A DNA stretch of 17,384 nucleotides from JBDKTH01 sp964558295 (lineage in GTDB: Bacteria > Planctomycetota > Planctomycetia > Pirellulales > Thermoguttaceae). The notes below the pieces were generated by a model. That model was not told where the DNA came from. It saw nothing but the letters and a program-made list of their open reading frames with translations, and did not search any database. The DNA is taken from NCBI GenBank assembly GCA_964558295.1, contig CAZLDQ010000121.1, forward strand, positions 1 to 17,384. The letters are read 5' to 3'. Of the stretch, positions 1-6,677 are shown in pieces (the stretch's first letter is position 1; every line of letters begins with the position of its first letter). The position numbers were made by a program, and so were the translations under genes.

Positions 1-473
1 AGTTGTACGAATACCGCGAGGCCTTGGAGGGGGTGGCCGCGGCGGCGGCCGCGCGCGTGGCTACGGCAACCGACCTGACGCGCATGGAGATCATCTGCGA
101 ACAGGCCGAGAAGGAAATTGTCGACGTCCAGTCGAGCAAGTGGCCCGAATTGGATTACCACTTCCATTTGGCTTTGGCCGAGGCAAGCCACAATAGCCGG
201 CTGAGTTACCAGTTAAGGCTGCTGGTCACGGAATGTCGCTATTTGTTCTTTGTGTATCCGCATCCTTCGCACGTGAACCAGTTGAAATCGCAGCCGCAAG
301 AGGCGGCGGCGTACCTGCGCAGCGTTCAGGCGGATCATCTCAAGCTGTTGGAATTAGTTCGGGCCAAGACGCCCGCCGAAGCGGAGCAAAAGGCCCGGGC
401 GGACATGCGCAAATCGGCCGAGCGGTTAGTCCGCTTGATGATTACGGGGAGTCTACCTATCGACGAAACATGA
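1..473 (+). CDS. GntR-family regulator, FCD ligand-binding domain (5' end outside window)
   Basis: This is the C-terminal part of a FadR-subfamily GntR transcription factor; the DNA-binding winged helix lies upstream of the window. The reading frame is already open at base 3, so the TTG there is an internal Leu codon, not a start. The visible 156 residues are all-helical and match an FCD domain: an opening YEYREALEG stretch with an Ala-rich helix, then D51-x3-H55 and, later, H112 in the DHLKLLELV helix. FCD domains commonly bind a metal and a small carboxylate through one Asp and three His. The last His, usually in an M-x-x-H helix near the C-terminus, appears to be Ser here (MRKS, about residues 135-138). 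It probably controls a neighbouring sugar or organic-acid gene set, perhaps the downstream DUF1559/lipoprotein/sialidase-like unit. That link rests only on adjacency and shared strand. Family call is firm; ligand is unknown. Confidence 0.87.
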   Translation, partial: LYEYREALEGVAAAAAARVATATDLTRMEIICEQAEKEIVDVQSSKWPELDYHFHLALAEASHNSRLSYQLRLLVTECRYLFFVYPHPSHVNQLKSQPQEAAAYLRSVQADHLKLLELVRAKTPAEAEQKARADMRKSAERLVRLMITGSLPIDET

Positions 474-530
474 ACGGCCGCCATCGGGGCCGCCGAGCGA
501 GAGCGCTAGTCTTCTTCGAAGGAGGGTATT

Positions 531-1469
531 ATGCGTGACTTCTCCAATCACGGTGGTTCTCGTCCCGGGCGAGGGTTCACCCTTGTCGAGCTTCTGGTTG
601 TCATTGCCATTATCGGCATCCTGATCGCGTTGTTGCTGCCGGCCGTGCAAGCCGCGAGGGAAGCGGCGCGGCGCATGCAGTGCTCCAATCATCTGAAGCA
701 GTTGGCTTTGGGTCTGCACGACTACCATGACTCGCACAAGGTCTTTCCTTCGGGGGCCTTGGTGTCCAACGGCCTTTCCTGGAATGTGCTCATCCTGCCC
801 TACATTGAGCAGGGGCCGCTCTATGCGAAGTTCAATTTCAACCAGGGCGATTTCAACGGCGCCCCGAACCAGGAAGGGCCCAACAAGAATGTTCACGCCT
901 TGAACCGAATCGCTACGTTCATGTGCCCCAGTGCGACGCAAGAGTTGGCAACTCATGGCAGCAGCAAACTGTTGGATGGACGATACACTTATACCTCGCA
1001 CTATTATGGGGTGGCTGGGCCCAAGGGCACAGACCCGTCAGGCAATGACTATCCGTTTGAAAATAGCGGCACCTTAGGCGGGTTTGCGCTGAACGGCGTG
1101 CTGAGTAAGGATTCGAAGATCCGTTTCGCCGACATCACTGATGGGACGAGTAACACCTTGGCTCTCGGGGAAATTGCCCTACCCAACACGGGTTATGCGC
1201 CGCCGGGAGGTGGTGACGGGGCCAGTTGGGTTCGCGGGATTTGGTCGGTGGGAAATCCGACGGGGATGTCGAGTTGCAAGAATATCTCCGTAGGGATCAA
1301 CAATCCGTCGCCCAACTTCAACGACGATTCGTTCAGCAGCCTTCACCCGGGCGGCGCGATGTTTGCCAAATGCGATGGGAGTGTAAGCTTTGTCTCGGAG
1401 ACGATCGACATGGCCTTGTACAAGTCGTCGGCCAGTCGCAACGGACGCGAGCCGAACACGATTCCATAG
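531..1469 (+). CDS. DUF1559 protein with type II pseudopilin N-terminus
   Basis: This is a 312-residue planctomycete DUF1559 protein. The N-terminus has a prepilin peptidase site, RG15|FTLVE with Glu at +5, followed by a hydrophobic helix (about 16-40) and the AAREAARRMQC segment typical of the family. The C-terminus carries the H-X9-DG signature, with H272 and D282-G283. Such proteins are thought to be pseudopilins exported through a type II secretion or pilus-like machine; their roles in planctomycetes are mostly undefined, and many paralogues exist per genome. The start is set by a strong AAGGAGGG Shine-Dalgarno at 519-526. The gene lies 57 bases after the FCD regulator and 29 bases before the lipoprotein gene, so it probably begins a short operon with the lipoprotein and the sialidase-like gene. 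Family assignment is very secure. Confidence 0.96.
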   Translation: MRDFSNHGGSRPGRGFTLVELLVVIAIIGILIALLLPAVQAAREAARRMQCSNHLKQLALGLHDYHDSHKVFPSGALVSNGLSWNVLILPYIEQGPLYAKFNFNQGDFNGAPNQEGPNKNVHALNRIATFMCPSATQELATHGSSKLLDGRYTYTSHYYGVAGPKGTDPSGNDYPFENSGTLGGFALNGVLSKDSKIRFADITDGTSNTLALGEIALPNTGYAPPGGGDGASWVRGIWSVGNPTGMSSCKNISVGINNPSPNFNDDSFSSLHPGGAMFAKCDGSVSFVSETIDMALYKSSASRNGREPNTIP

Positions 1470-1498
1470 CAAGACTCCTTAAAATATGAGATGTTGTC

Positions 1499-1921
1499 AT
1501 GAAATCCCCCTGTCACTCCTTGATCGGCCGGCGGGTATTCCTTGTAGTCGTCTGCTTCTGCGTCTTCCTGATCGGCTGCCGAAACGAGGAACCGGATTGT
1601 ACGGCGGTTCACGGTTCGATTACCTTTCAGGGCAAGCCTGTTCCCGCGGGAACGATCGTGTTCGAGCCCGACGCCTCTCGGGGCAACCAGGGTCCCTCTG
1701 GATTCGCGAATATCACAGACGGGCAGTACGATACCCGCGACGGCGGCAAAGGGGTTCGACCTGGGGCGGTCGTCGTGTGGGTCTCCGGATTCGACGGCGT
1801 CAACCGCACGAACACTGATTCGGGCCTGGGCAAACCGCTCTGTTCAATGTACAAGACCTCCGGGCAGATTACTGCGCCCACGACTTCGCTGGATGTGGAA
1901 ATCCCTGCCAACCATCGCTGA
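1499..1921 (+). CDS. Small lipoprotein with transthyretin-like fold (carboxypeptidase-regulatory-like)
   Basis: This 140-residue protein has an N-terminal hydrophobic segment (about 11-26) ending in a lipobox, FLIG|C27, so it should be lipid-anchored. The mature part starts with V-x-G-x-I-x-F-x-G-K-P-V-P-x-G-T-I-x-F-x-P, then G-x-A-x-I-x-DG-x-Y. This is the usual pattern of the small planctomycete beta-sandwich lipoproteins that accompany DUF1559 genes. It ends in a predicted beta strand (SLDVEIPA). Its function is unknown; it may help a pseudopilin or a surface enzyme assemble. It sits 29 bases after the DUF1559 gene and 34 bases before the sialidase-like gene. The Shine-Dalgarno is weak (a GAG about eight bases upstream), which fits translation from an operon transcript. 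An overlapping out-of-frame ATG at 1486 gives a shadow reading frame without family features. Confidence 0.88.
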   Translation: MKSPCHSLIGRRVFLVVVCFCVFLIGCRNEEPDCTAVHGSITFQGKPVPAGTIVFEPDASRGNQGPSGFANITDGQYDTRDGGKGVRPGAVVVWVSGFDGVNRTNTDSGLGKPLCSMYKTSGQITAPTTSLDVEIPANHR

Positions 1922-1955
1922 GTAGCCTTTTTTCTTTGTTGTTTGGAGCATTACC

Positions 1956-3578
1956 ATGAGACTGCGATCCGTTCCCCTCCTGACCCTTTTGGGCAGCGTG
2001 GTCTGTCTTAACGGGATTTATGGGGCTGACGCGGTCTTTCTGGCCGACTCCTCGCCAGGACTTCCGGCCGGATGGAAGTTCCTCGGGGGCGATTGGCAGC
2101 GGAAACCGCTTGTACAGTCCGAGCGCAGTCGGACGGCCGTAACGGCGGTCACCTCGACTAATCACGTGGCCTTCCCCGGAATCTGCAAGACAAAAAGCGG
2201 TACCCTCCTGATCGTCTACCGCGAAGGATACACCCATGCCAGCGGAAAGCCGGACGATGGGCGGATCATGCTCGTGCGTTCTCTCGACGGTGGCAAGACT
2301 TGGGGACAGCCGGAACTGGTACTCGACGATCCGACGATGGACGATCGGAATGCGGCAATCTCCACGATGAGCGACGGTACGCTCTGTGTCATCTTCGACA
2401 AGTATCTGAAGGGCAAGCATCATTTCGCTTGGCTGATGACAAGCACCGACGATGGACGCTCCTGGTCGGTGCCGATCAAGGTGAGCCAGACCGAAGATGT
2501 ACATACTCGCAGCCGGGCTCTGGATCTGGGCAACGGACGGTGGTTGGTGCCCTATTCCGAGTCGACGAACTCGCCGACCGCATCATCGTTCTTCAGTCTC
2601 TATGACCCGAAGACGCAATCGTTCGAGGAGATTGCCGCCACACCGAGAGGGAATCGACCGTTGGCTGATGAGACGGCTGCGGAGCGTGCGGCCAATGGCG
2701 ACCTCGTTGCGTTGGTCCGTTCGAATTGGGACCCGGAACTGTATGAGATCGTTTCAAAAGACCACGGACGCACCTGGTCGGAACCGCGCAAGAGCGGAAT
2801 CCCTTCCCAGTTCACACCGGCCGACCTGATTCGGCTTCAGAACGGCTGGCTGGTGGCCAGTTTCTCGTTCCGGGAACGACGCGATGAACGGTTGGTGGTC
2901 TCTCGCGACCATGGGCAGACGTGGGACATCGAGAACAGCGTCGAACTGTGGGACGGCACGCCGAACGTCGGCGGCGACCGTTCCTATGTGGCCAGTGTGC
3001 AGTTGGACGACGAGACGATCGGTACCGTATTTTACGAAACGCAGGCGAGCCCGATCGGCGGGCGGATCTATTTCGTCACGACGAAGATTGCCGCGTTCGA
3101 TGCTCCCAAGAAGAACGTTCTCTACCAAGGCGATGCAACGGCCGACGCTGCGGTTGCCCTGTGGCCTGCGGCCTGCGACGAGGCGGAATTCTCCTATCGC
3201 TTTACCGGCCGGTTTGGGACGCCCCCGAACACGATCGGCCTACTGCTGGATTACATCGACGCGAAGAACTACACCGTGTTTGAGTATCAGATGGGCGTTG
3301 CCAAGAACCTCCGCGATGCGACGAACCGAATCCAACTGATACGATTCGTCAGCGGACATGCGGCCATTTCCGTGCTCCAGGAAGCGGCCGGCGAATGGTT
3401 CAATGACGGCAATCGACACTGGTTTGCCGTCAAACGCCGCGGCGATCGGTGGGTTTTCACACTCGACGGCTGGGAACAACTCGCCATCCCGTTGGCCACC
3501 GGGAAGCCTCGAGGGATTCTTGTTGGTCGGGCCAGCGTGGCAATCGACGAAGTGCGTTGCTCGCAAGCGAGCGAGTAG
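1956..3578 (+). CDS. Secreted sialidase-like (BNR/Asp-box) beta-propeller with C-terminal beta-sandwich
   Basis: This 540-residue protein has a signal peptide (about 1-23, ending NGIYGA). The central region (about 65-380) contains four clear Asp boxes, S-x-D-x-G-x-[TS]-W, at residues 109-116, 163-170, 267-274 and 316-323, which mark a six-bladed sialidase-type propeller. Residues about 388-540 look like a concanavalin/LamG-type beta-sandwich (strands around LLDYIDAKNYTVFEYQ, RHWFAVKRRGDRWVFTLDG). The N-terminal FRIP/YRIP motif that supplies the first carboxylate-binding Arg of true sialidases reads AFPGI (about 72-76), so activity on sialic acid is doubtful. Possible pocket residues include D129/D130-R131, R255, R342 and Y360. 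Many planctomycete 'sialidase family' proteins share this variant and may act on other acidic or neutral glycans. A GGAG at 1945-1948 supports the start. It is probably co-transcribed with the pseudopilin and lipoprotein genes. Confidence 0.88.
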   Translation: MRLRSVPLLTLLGSVVCLNGIYGADAVFLADSSPGLPAGWKFLGGDWQRKPLVQSERSRTAVTAVTSTNHVAFPGICKTKSGTLLIVYREGYTHASGKPDDGRIMLVRSLDGGKTWGQPELVLDDPTMDDRNAAISTMSDGTLCVIFDKYLKGKHHFAWLMTSTDDGRSWSVPIKVSQTEDVHTRSRALDLGNGRWLVPYSESTNSPTASSFFSLYDPKTQSFEEIAATPRGNRPLADETAAERAANGDLVALVRSNWDPELYEIVSKDHGRTWSEPRKSGIPSQFTPADLIRLQNGWLVASFSFRERRDERLVVSRDHGQTWDIENSVELWDGTPNVGGDRSYVASVQLDDETIGTVFYETQASPIGGRIYFVTTKIAAFDAPKKNVLYQGDATADAAVALWPAACDEAEFSYRFTGRFGTPPNTIGLLLDYIDAKNYTVFEYQMGVAKNLRDATNRIQLIRFVSGHAAISVLQEAAGEWFNDGNRHWFAVKRRGDRWVFTLDGWEQLAIPLATGKPRGILVGRASVAIDEVRCSQASE

Positions 3579-3664
3579 AGCGTTTCTTCGTTTTATCCCT
3601 GACACTTGTGGCCGGTTCTAAACAATATGGGTGGCAGTGCCCTCCACCTGCATGAGCGTTTTAG

Positions 3665-3693
3665 TTGGCAGCGGCTCGGCCGGGGAATATACT
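3665..3693 (+). promoter_or_regulatory. Putative sigma70-type promoter for the phospholipase C-like gene
   Basis: TTGGCA (3665-3670) and TATACT (3688-3693) are separated by exactly 17 bases, each matching the sigma70 consensus at five of six positions. Transcription would start near 3700, about 50 bases before the ATG at 3751. This suggests that the phospholipase C-like gene is transcribed independently of the sialidase-like gene that ends at 3578. Planctomycete promoters are poorly mapped, so this is a sequence match only. Confidence 0.5.
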
Positions 3694-3738
3694 GGCGGAC
3701 ACGGGGTAATGTATGCCTTTACTCAGTCGACCGGCAAC

Positions 3739-3743
3739 GGGGA
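3739..3743 (+). promoter_or_regulatory. Shine-Dalgarno that decides the start at 3751
   Basis: GGGGA lies seven bases before the ATG at 3751 but only one base before the ATG at 3745, so 3751 is the better start. It also yields a compact, normal signal peptide, whereas the open frame beginning at 3631 would add 40 residues without signal-peptide or domain character and would overlap the promoter. Confidence 0.55.
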
Positions 3744-3750
3744 CATGCTC

Positions 3751-5088
3751 ATGCGACGTTTGTTCACCAGGAATTGCTTTGTGTTGCCATGGACCGCAAT
3801 GGTTCTTTCGTCAGTACTGGTTCTCTCGCCTCAGATCGCTACGGCGTGGGGGATTCACTCGCTGCTGACAAAGGTGACCGTCGATCTATTGCCGGATTGG
3901 GAGCGAGAGATCATCAAGGTCGAGGAGAAGGGCTTCGTTGAGCGGTATTGCATCTTCCCTGACGACGCAAAGGCACCCGATGCGGCCCCCTACATCATCG
4001 CCTTTCCGCCGGGGGAACGGGTCTCGCTGCACATTCCCGCTTCGTTGGAGCGGAACAAAGCGGTTTTCGACGCCTATCTGCCTCGAGTCATCTCGCTTCT
4101 GAAGGCGGGCAACACAGCCGAGGCAATGCGGTATTTCGGTTGCGTGGCTCACTACTTGGAAGACAGCGCCGCACCGTGTCACATGGCTTATGGGGAGATC
4201 GCCGTGCCCGAGCAGGGGCCGCCCCTGTTGCAGATGGATTTCTTCAAGCGGTTCATGCCGATTCCGGATGAGGTGGATCAGGAAATGCTCCATTCGCGGA
4301 TTGACAACTGTGCGATGACCGAAGACCAACTCCAGCAGGCGGTGAAAGGCTACAAGCCGCGGCTTCTGGGGTATTCAGTGGAAGAATTGATCTTCAACCT
4401 TTTGGAAGAACACATCGCGATGAACCGGCGTTCGTCGAAACGGGTCATTCCCATGGTCCAGGCTTTGGGCGAAAGAGACGAGGCAAAGTTCGTCGCCTTG
4501 GGCGTTCCAGCCGCCGCGGATGGAACGCGTTTGACGGCTGACGTGCTACATACGGTTTTGTGTCTTGCCACATCACGTCTTGAAGGGCAGCCGCCTCTCG
4601 AAGTGAGCTTGGCCGAACGGACGCCGGTACGCGGTTCCCCATTTTCGTGGAGTGATCGGAACCACCAGGGACAATTGATTCGTAATGCCTCGGGCGCGGT
4701 ATTGCGGAACATGAGCGATCCACCGAAGCTTGGCCGTCATCCGCTCAAGCTCCAGATGGCCGATGGCTCGGTACGCGAGTTTTCGCAAGGTTTTGGCGTT
4801 GGTTGGAGAACGGAATATACGTTCTTGCTGCCTCGCGGCGTGTTCAAGACATTCACCGTCTATGCCGGCAATGACGCGTCGTTGGGAACGGAGGGAGTCA
4901 ACACCTTTGAGGTGCTTCTCGATGACAAATTGGTGGCGACCACGCTGAAGCTCTCCGGCGTTGCCCAGCCGGCCCAACGGCTTGACGTATCGCTGGGCGA
5001 CGCCACTACGCTGACACTCCGCTGCAGGTCAGAGGGCGCACCCAACCGGACGCACGGTGTCTGGGCTGAACCAAAATTGGTTCGCTAG
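3751..5088 (+). CDS. Secreted zinc-dependent phospholipase C/S1-P1-like protein with C-terminal NPCBM-like domain
   Basis: The 445-residue product has a signal peptide (RR, then a hydrophobic stretch to about residue 32) ending in ATA|W33. In bacterial phospholipase C and S1/P1 nucleases the mature N-terminal Trp itself ligates zinc, and here the predicted cleavage would expose exactly that Trp (WGIHS). Other likely ligands are H36, D71 or D72, H94, the H134-x3-D138-x5-H144 cluster (AHYLEDSAAPCH) and H221 in a late helix (EEHIAMN). Residues about 335-445 look like a NPCBM-type beta-sandwich: FTVYAGNDA, then TFEVLLDDK, a LDVSLGDATTLTLR strand pair and a final VWAEPKLV. The enzyme would act outside the cytoplasm on phospholipids or other phosphodiesters, with the C-terminal domain perhaps binding glycans. 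It has its own putative promoter and ends in a CTAG shared with the convergent gene. The zinc-enzyme fold is likely; the substrate is unknown. Confidence 0.78.
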   Translation: MRRLFTRNCFVLPWTAMVLSSVLVLSPQIATAWGIHSLLTKVTVDLLPDWEREIIKVEEKGFVERYCIFPDDAKAPDAAPYIIAFPPGERVSLHIPASLERNKAVFDAYLPRVISLLKAGNTAEAMRYFGCVAHYLEDSAAPCHMAYGEIAVPEQGPPLLQMDFFKRFMPIPDEVDQEMLHSRIDNCAMTEDQLQQAVKGYKPRLLGYSVEELIFNLLEEHIAMNRRSSKRVIPMVQALGERDEAKFVALGVPAAADGTRLTADVLHTVLCLATSRLEGQPPLEVSLAERTPVRGSPFSWSDRNHQGQLIRNASGAVLRNMSDPPKLGRHPLKLQMADGSVREFSQGFGVGWRTEYTFLLPRGVFKTFTVYAGNDASLGTEGVNTFEVLLDDKLVATTLKLSGVAQPAQRLDVSLGDATTLTLRCRSEGAPNRTHGVWAEPKLVR

Positions 5089-5366
5089 ACAGGCTCCCGG
5101 CTCGAACCAGCGATCCGGATCAGTTTGTCGAGTACGCCAAGGATCATAAACGTGGGAGCCCATTGTCCCACAAACAGGCTAAGATCCTTTCGGCCCATCA
5201 TCTGTAGGACGAACGACCCGCCGATCGATCCCAGGGCTGCCCAGAGGAAGACGTCGGAAGGAAGCTTCACGATTTGGGTTTGAATCGTGCCGGAGACGAG
5301 TTCCTCCGTCTGTAGCGGGACGTCGCGGATTCCCCCTGTGAGTCGGCTGATGCTTGCACGTGACAT
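5085..5366 (-). CDS. Small two-helix membrane protein, function unknown
   Basis: This 93-residue protein has two predicted membrane helices, about residues 38-57 (SDVFLWAALGSIGGSFVLQM) and 65-85 (around FVGQWAPTFMILGVLDKLIR), joined by a short GRKDLS loop. A polar N-terminal segment of about 37 residues precedes them. The pattern LPSD-x-F-L-W ... LFVGQW-x-PTF resembles, from memory, small hypothetical membrane proteins common in planctomycetes and acidobacteria. No catalytic motif is visible. The ATG at 5366 is preceded on its strand by GAGAGG at a spacing of about ten bases. It converges on the phospholipase C-like gene and the two overlap by four bases at their stop codons. No partner gene lies upstream on the same strand, so it is probably monocistronic. 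Confidence 0.75.
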   Translation of the reverse strand: MSRASISRLTGGIRDVPLQTEELVSGTIQTQIVKLPSDVFLWAALGSIGGSFVLQMMGRKDLSLFVGQWAPTFMILGVLDKLIRIAGSSREPV

Positions 5367-5724
5367 GATCTGTTTACCTCTCTAACTTGGAAAAGGAAAG
5401 ACGTATCCATTCTGGTCATGTCGGTTGTGGCGAGCAATTCTCGTACCGGGTTCTTCCCAGCCAAATGTTGCTGCGCAGAAGTCGCCAAAAGAACTGGGGC
5501 GTAGTCGAGCCGTTCGGAGGATTGGACGCGAGCCGTCGGTGGTCAAATAACGCCCACACGGGATGCGCCTGATGCAAGCATCTTCCCCCACATCGGGCTA
5601 TTGTCTTTCGAGGCAATAGCCCCATACGGTGATGAGCGTACGGGCAGACGTGGCTGTCGCCCATGCCCCAAGACATGCAAGGGCTGCTCTGCTTTGCTTT
5701 GACCACAAACCAGAAGGTGCCGCA
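5367..5724. other. Intergenic region, 358 bases, between divergent genes
   Basis: This gap lies between the divergent small membrane protein gene and the secreted Cys/Pro-rich protein gene, so it must hold both sets of upstream signals. The only clear structure is the hairpin at 5595-5622. I found no convincing sigma70 promoter, RNA gene or coding signal. The long minus-strand frame crossing it has no family features and runs through the neighbouring gene. Confidence 0.5.
5595..5622. repeat. Perfect 9-base inverted repeat (hairpin)
   Basis: GGGCTATTG (5595-5603) and CAATAGCCC (5614-5622) are perfectly complementary around a ten-base loop (TCTTTCGAGG). It is not followed by a T-run in either direction, so it is not a standard intrinsic terminator. 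It lies about 100 bases upstream of the ATG at 5725. It could be a leader RNA structure, an operator or a relic. Confidence 0.6.
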
Positions 5725-6525
5725 ATGAATGTGACGATCCCTTGTTTGCTGGTACTCCTCGTCTCGGCTGCCAAGACTCCACCCCGGATGCCTCTGCAAA
5801 TCTCTGTCGTCGAGTATCCCAGTGGCGTGCTTGTCGGCAATGCTGAGGTGGCGATCTACGCCCCCAATGGACAGTGTATTCGACGAGGCCACACCCAGTT
5901 GTTCGGTCACCCGTTCAATGCCGAAGCTGTGGAGCGGTTGGATCCCAATCTGAAAGAACTTCGTGTCATGGTCCAGAAGCGGCAGGGCTACACGGTAGCC
6001 AGAGACTCGGTCACGCTTGTCTTCGAAAAGAACATATGGCGAGCCAAGGAGAAGCCCCCCCTGCCGCCGACACCGGCCCGGGAGCGTCTCGCGCAGGAAG
6101 GCCTGCCGGCACGTCTGGCCCAATTTCCTACGTTCTCTGACACCTTTGCCGAGATTGCACCGGTAGAGATCTGGTTGCGCATCTCACCCCTGCCGGTCTG
6201 TCGCGCGGCCCCTTGGCAGATGTTTGTCTGTAGAGGTGTCTCTTGCGTTCCTCCGGGGCCGCCTTGCGGTTTTCTTCCCCCGGTCCCGCCCGCGGAATCT
6301 TGGCTTCCCTCCTCACTCCCTGTACGTGGCAATCAAGGGAGTGCGTCCTGGGATTCGGCCTATCAAGGGAATGCAGCGATCGTTGAGGCGGGGCGTCCGC
6401 CGGCGGCGGAGTTCCAATGGGCAACGTTCGGCTCGCGTTGGGTGGCTGGACCTTACGGTATGTTCTGGCAGGCACGGATTGCATCCCCTGACTCCCGGAA
6501 GACGAAATCTGGTGATCGGCCTTAA
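5725..6525 (+). CDS. Secreted Cys/Pro-rich hypothetical protein
   Basis: I do not recognise a family. The start at ATG 5725 is supported by AGAAGGT at 5712-5718, and it gives a short hydrophobic signal-like N-terminus (MNVTIPCLLVLLVSAA); an ATG at 5629 would bury that segment. Residues about 23-103 look like a beta-sandwich domain of transthyretin or carboxypeptidase-regulatory type (LQISVVEYPSGVLVGNAEVAIY, then RDSVTLVFEK). A Pro-rich linker (KPPLPPTP) and a helical part follow. Residues 155-195 form a Cys/Pro-rich patch with C159, C169, C174 and C181, and the tail is rich in Gly, Trp and aromatic residues. The four clustered Cys may form disulphides or bind a metal outside the cytoplasm. 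The gene stands alone, followed by the PAS gene after 152 bases. Coding status is fairly likely because of the start signals and length; function is unknown. Confidence 0.6.
   Translation: MNVTIPCLLVLLVSAAKTPPRMPLQISVVEYPSGVLVGNAEVAIYAPNGQCIRRGHTQLFGHPFNAEAVERLDPNLKELRVMVQKRQGYTVARDSVTLVFEKNIWRAKEKPPLPPTPARERLAQEGLPARLAQFPTFSDTFAEIAPVEIWLRISPLPVCRAAPWQMFVCRGVSCVPPGPPCGFLPPVPPAESWLPSSLPVRGNQGSASWDSAYQGNAAIVEAGRPPAAEFQWATFGSRWVAGPYGMFWQARIASPDSRKTKSGDRP
6332..6374 (+). repeat. Short direct repeat inside the Cys/Pro-rich gene
   Basis: ATCAAGGGAGTGC (6332-6344) recurs as ATCAAGGGAATGC (6362-6374), with one mismatch and exactly 30 bases between starts, so the repeat is in frame and gives the similar peptide bits NQGSA and YQGNA. 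It may record a small in-frame duplication. Confidence 0.5.
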
Positions 6526-6677
6526 TCGGCCCCCTTGGCGGGCGGGCGAACCTCAACGTGGCTGAAGTGTCTTGAATTCGACAGGCCCAGACATCTTCCC
6601 AGCGACCAAGGCATGCGACTGTCCGAGGGCCTCTTCGTTCCGTCGGGGCATTAACCGTAAACGATTAGGCAAACACG

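Noticed and set aside
1869..2504. Minus-strand open frame of 211 codons over the start of the propeller gene
   Set aside because: Antisense to a gene with a signal peptide and Asp boxes; its own sequence shows no family feature.
5416..6123. Minus-strand open frame of 235 codons crossing the intergenic region
   Set aside because: No start signal, signal peptide or motif, and it overlaps the better supported plus-strand secreted protein gene.
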